A model generated the notes under the pieces. The model did not search any database. It saw only the letters and a list, made by a program, of their open reading frames with translations, and had not been told where the DNA came from. A DNA stretch of 64,000 nt from Phorcus lineatus (taxonomy: Eukaryota > Mollusca > Gastropoda > Trochida > Trochidae). Positions 59,730 to 64,000 of this stretch are shown here, in pieces; the stretch's first letter is position 1, and every line of letters begins with the position of its first letter. Location: assembly GCA_921293015.1 (NCBI GenBank), contig OV121091.1, positions 15,720,701-15,784,700 of the forward strand, read 5' to 3'. A program made the translations under genes and the position numbers.

Positions 59730-60950
59730 AGGTTGTTTGGACACAAACCCAAGCCCTTTAACTCGAAGCCAAACGCTGTGCTGTCAGATTTCATATTTGA
59801 ATGTAATGGAATGAGCTAAGTTTCAAATTTATAATTGTTTTGTACCGTTGTTTGCTTGACATTTTGTTAGCGTTGACAAAGAGAAACCAACAAAATTAAA
59901 TAGCCTAAGTCAACTACTTGATTATCAATTTCTGTCAAGGACCTTGTAATCATTTTAACTTTCTTCTTAAGTAGGCAAATACAATTAAAATAAAGAATAG
60001 AAAGAACATGTTGAATATCGTTTAAGCACTTTGTTTTAGATCAAGCATGCTTCAGCATTTTAACTGCATCTGACAACAACTATACAGAGAAACCTCTGTC
60101 AAGCTCATTTAATTAAATCCCATCAACATGAGGTTGTTAACATACTATAGCATTCCGATTTTGATTTCCTACAGCTTTCACTTCAGTACCGAGGTCTAAA
60201 TCGCCATAAATGATCGATTACTTAAAACATACATGCAAATGTAAGAACATGTTTTATACCAAAATTGATAACGACCTTATAATTATCCCCTTTAATGAAT
60301 TTATTCATACCAAATCCATAATCGATTTTTCTGGAGCAGATAAGAGGTAATTTTTAATGATTCAAAAACTATAATTACACACTGCAGCTCATAAAAGCTG
60401 CAAACCTAGTTAATCTCTTCCCATTGAAAAAAAGTCATCAAGTAAGTAAACAATTAATATCATCAGTTTAGGACTGAACCGTAATAATGCCAAATTTCGT
60501 GAGGAAAGAAGCAGGACATAGTCATATTTTTTATAACGCTAAGATTTATCTTCAGTTTTGATATTATCATCTAGAATGTTTTAATCTCAAAAGATATAAA
60601 TGATGTGAAATTAATATGTCTCGTAAAGTGGAATGATCGATAGGAAGTTTTCTATTCCTATACTAAAAGTCTGAAGATTAACTGAAGCTAAGAATACAAT
60701 GGAAGAAGTCGTTCAACTTCACAACCTGCTTAGTATTTTGTTATTCAGATATGACACATAGGAAACTTTGTCTACAATACACGTTGTACTACAACGACTA
60801 CACGAATTCAAATCCAACAAACGCAGTTTCGTTCTACTGTTCATTGGCTCAAGATTATTTTTGTCTACTAGTCATTTGTCTGAATCATTGCTTATTGGGC
60901 GCACAAATGAAACTGCCAAGCAATTGCGCAAAGCATTCACATTATTACAC
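59730..60950. other. AT-rich intergenic DNA
   Basis: Nothing recognised. Confidence 0.45.
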
Positions 60951-60954
60951 TGAC

Positions 60955-61137
60955 GGAATTGTACATTGCACATGTATACCCGTTATTTCAGTACCCATTT
61001 GTATAAGTGCAATGTGGATAATGTGCCTTGTCCAGGGGCAGAATACAGTAGGAGACCCAGGTCACAATTTTGGTGGACACACGGATTCGAACCTAAGCCC
61101 TTTCATTGAGAGATCAGCACGCTAACCATTGTATCAC
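60955..61137 (-). mobile_element. tRNA-derived SINE (minus strand)
   Basis: On the minus strand: ACAATGGTTAGCGTGCTGAT (A box), GGTTCGAATCC (perfect B box), then CTGGACAAGGCACATTATCC, a body motif common in tRNA SINEs of aquatic animals. The 3' limit is uncertain. The 124-codon plus-strand frame 60751-61125 is its antisense. Confidence 0.75.
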
Positions 61138-61139
61138 TT

Positions 61140-62535
61140 TTAGAAACTTAAGGTATGCAGATCCTTATGAGCAATTGATATTACAATTGATCTTTTATTA
61201 TAAAAAGTCATTTTAACACTTCTGAAACGTTTTAACATTAAATTTATTGAAAGATATTTTTGCGAAATCAAAGTGATCATTTCATTCATATTGACAATAA
61301 TGCAAACCAGCACGTATTTTGTTTTGACAAAAGCGAGGTTTATGCTCTACAGAATCTAAGAACTTTTTCATATTCTTATATTTTTTTGTTATATAAGATA
61401 TTCACCAAAAGTACGTGAAGATCCAATGTGTATTATAGAAAGGACCTAGACAAGATAATGGTGTGCCATTAGGTTATCAGGACGTATCGATATTCGTCGG
61501 AACATAGCAAGTAATATATTGTTAGATTTTGTCACTGACGAAGCCATTATGAAACGTCAAAGAAAGTAAATCAGGTTAACATAGTGTGAGTATGTAAGAA
61601 CATACATTGTACATATAGGTTATTTCTAAATATGTTGCCATTATGCACTTGCAATGATATAATAATGTATACTGCTGTATTGTTTTCCAATTCAGTAATT
61701 TCCATCTAATAAAAACTTTTCTCCGCCACTTAGTGAAGGTCGTATACACTTAATACACCGGTTGGTTAGGTTCGGTGTTTTCGAAGGGAATCGTTTCTTT
61801 CCAAGAAAATATCAAATCAACATTTATTTCAAATAACTCCAATGCCCAAAAACTTAACATCAACAAAATAATAAGACGACCACAAATTATAAACCTTTGA
61901 CTTATTTGTAAACTGGAACCACATTTAAATCAGTAGGACTAAGTGATAACGATGCTTCTGAATTTTTCAAAAGGGAAGCAAAAAATAAAAAATTGAACAT
62001 TCGTGATAAAAGTTCTTTTTATTTCTATAAATATAGCTTTCAGTTGTGGCAAATCAATGAGTTTGGAGTGATGATGGTTTTGAATTTGTGCGCAAATATT
62101 TGTTTTACTTTATTTTGATGGAAATATATTGGTTGGTGAATACATTCTAGTAGTTAGAACTCTTTGTAGCTTAAACGACTAGCAAATTACAATATCTATG
62201 TTTTAATAAATTGATAACATTTTTGCTGATTGCCGAACGCTGATTGTTGAATCGATGTTTTCATCTGCATGTTTGCTTCATTGACTCAAAGTCATAATAT
62301 AGGTATAATTATTATCAACCAAGGCACCATTTCAAACAAAACATTAAAGAAACCCATTACAGATATTACAAACAATTTTCTATAATATCAGTCTCCAGCA
62401 ATACTCATGAAACAAGACCCCTCTGAATAATATAATGATGTTTGTGTTGATCTTTTCCTTATATGAAACGTGTGCGTCATATTTATTTCAAACAAACCAA
62501 AAGACATTAGTACCTGTGACCTAGACAAATTTCAT
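61140..62535. other. AT-rich intergenic or intronic DNA
   Basis: Nothing recognised. Confidence 0.4.
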
Positions 62536-62537
62536 AC

Positions 62538-62645
62538 CTTGAAGCTCTTCCGTATCACCATTCGTCTCAAGACTGCCAAATGAATAGAAGTTTGACGTAA
62601 ACATTCCACACCCACTCAAAACTTGTTGATGCTCTGTTTTCATCG
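62538..62645 (-). CDS. Candidate internal exon of an unknown gene
   Basis: On the minus strand a pyrimidine-rich acceptor (TTTCTATTTGCAG) precedes, and a donor AAG|GTATGA follows, a 108-base segment with one open frame. It starts with two bases of a split codon, then MKTEHQQVLSGCGMFTSNFY and SFGSLETNGDTEEL, and ends with one base of the next codon. The other two frames hold stops. GC content is higher than around it. No partner exon or domain is recognised, so the gene is unknown and could be largely outside the window to the right. Confidence 0.4.
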
Positions 62646-62649
62646 CTGC

Positions 62650-64000
62650 AAATAGAAATGAATATTTCGGGCATTCTCAAAAAGGAGATTTAGTTTCACT
62701 AGTAGGTGGTACCAATGAAGCAGAGAGGACGACACCTTAATAAATTAAATGAGAAGATCTAAGGGCTCATATCGCGTTAAAACGTTTTGAAACTATAAAT
62801 GTACGGGTTGACACAATTACTCATTATGGGGTTTGATGACGTTTCATAAGATATATTAATTTTATCAACTTATAAGCATAACGCCTCATTTCTTATTATC
62901 ATCATATGGAAATCATTTTACAGTAGACCCTTTTCATAAGTTAAAAGATGTTTCATGATTATACTACTAGAAACTATTATTTCTTGATTTTCAAATAGGA
63001 TAATTTTTCCTTTTTGTTGAATCATTTAAATAATTGTTGGTATGTCATTTGACTGTCAAAAATGTGAATCCAATCTGCTGGTTCTTAGTTAAGTATGCGA
63101 TGTGATTTAGTTTTTGTCGTGAAACGACGTGAATTGTTAATGGTTTCAAATGTGTTTTGAGTTTTTGCGGTTTCCGAGGTATCAAAAGGTAATATTTTCA
63201 GTTTTTATTACACAACAGAAAACAGTTAATTTTTATGAGAATGATAAATAATTCAATACCTACTTAGTTACAAGTGAACATGAATATCATTACTCGCCAA
63301 TTTTTATATTACCTTTCATAACGGGCCCTATTTTCTCCTCCTATTTTAGATTCACCTATAATTGAAGATCGTCAAAGCGTAAACGTGTCAAATTTATATG
63401 GACTAGTAACCCAGAATTTTCTCTAAAGGCGTTTGATTTTTGTTATCAGTAGTCACAAAGTTGATCTTTTAGTTTTAGAATTAAATATGACGTACATGGT
63501 GTATAAACAGCAATAAAGTACTTTATTTTAAGCAGGTTCATTCTTTACAATATCATTTTCAAATAGACCACCATTAAATCAATCACCATTTTCAACACAC
63601 TGAAATAAGATGATATTTATTCATAAGAAAATGAAAAATTTGAGGATACATTTTTGATATCATATGTTGATATGACTTCTTGTTAATAATTTGGAAAGGA
63701 TAAACTATCAACTAAACCTTTGATAACCAAGGTTATCTGATATTCAGTTTAGTAATTTGATAGATTGTTTATCATACTCCAAAGAGAATTGCTTCCGTTT
63801 AAATAGATAATTTGGTATCTAATTTATTAAAAGTTAAGTGAAGGATTCATAATTGATTTGTTTTGGTTTAAAGGTATAACTAACTTTACAGTGAACCCGA
63901 ATCAAATCACTTTACACTTTATACAAAAAGATGCCAAGTATATGATATTTGAGGGAAGTTTGAACATTTTCTGTTAGTTTCAGATTCTTACTCTGTCGTT
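62650..64000. other. AT-rich intergenic or intronic DNA
   Basis: Nothing recognised on either strand. Confidence 0.4.

Noticed and set aside
60751-61125. 124-codon open frame on the plus strand
   Set aside because: Its second half is the antisense of a tRNA-derived SINE.

Overview
The window reads as nuclear DNA of an invertebrate animal, most likely a mollusc or another lophotrochozoan. It is AT-rich, has introns with GT/AG borders, and holds one intron-rich gene in a large amount of transposon-derived DNA. The SINE and LINE types fit a mollusc, but the species cannot be named. There are no prokaryotic operons, rRNA genes, intact tRNA genes or CRISPR arrays.

0-7.5 kb: the last seven visible exons of an arylsulfatase B-like gene run on the + strand from 990 to the stop codon at 7168. 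The exons join in frame to 516 residues. The first exon (signal peptide and the N-terminal metal-binding aspartates) lies to the left of the window. The sulfatase signatures, including the cysteine that becomes formylglycine, are intact, but a conserved calcium-ligand Asn reads as Lys. A tandem duplication has copied the acceptor site and start of exon 5, leaving a decoy exon with a stop. The gene's introns and left flank hold two small Mutator-type elements with 9-base target-site duplications.

7.5-31.6 kb: no clear host gene. This stretch holds non-autonomous DNA transposons (TTAA-type, Tc1/mariner-type, Mutator-type), an inverted repeat beside three perfect CRE palindromes, a LINE relic, a 5'-truncated LINE with an open reading frame, and a hammerhead-ribozyme core between TA microsatellites. 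Most of it is an old diverged tandem segmental duplication: about 13.99-24.16 kb matches about 26.2-31.56 kb in the same order, and copy 1 carries about 3.6 kb of extra inserted DNA.

31.6-38 kb: mostly featureless AT-rich DNA with one tRNA-derived SINE with target-site duplications and a degenerate minisatellite.

38-48.5 kb: a cluster of three related APE-type LINE copies (38.3-39.65 +, 40.54-45.0 -, 46.98-48.07 +), each with a C-terminal zinc-finger-like region, an AATAAA motif and a short-tandem 3' tail. The middle one is nearly full length: ORF1 with a canonical 2A ribosome-skipping motif, coiled coil and RRM-like domain; a GC-rich spacer; and endonuclease and reverse transcriptase. It is broken by frameshifts and an in-frame deletion. 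Directly upstream of its ORF1 lies an eleven-unit 124-base tandem array with alternating unit types, which may be a monomer-type promoter array. A tRNA-derived SINE follows the third LINE; its 3' end matches that of the LINE at 24.6 kb.

48.5-64 kb: AT-rich DNA with a Harbinger-like element, two Tc1/mariner-type elements, another SINE, promoter-like motif clusters and one candidate minus-strand exon (62538-62645) of an unknown gene.
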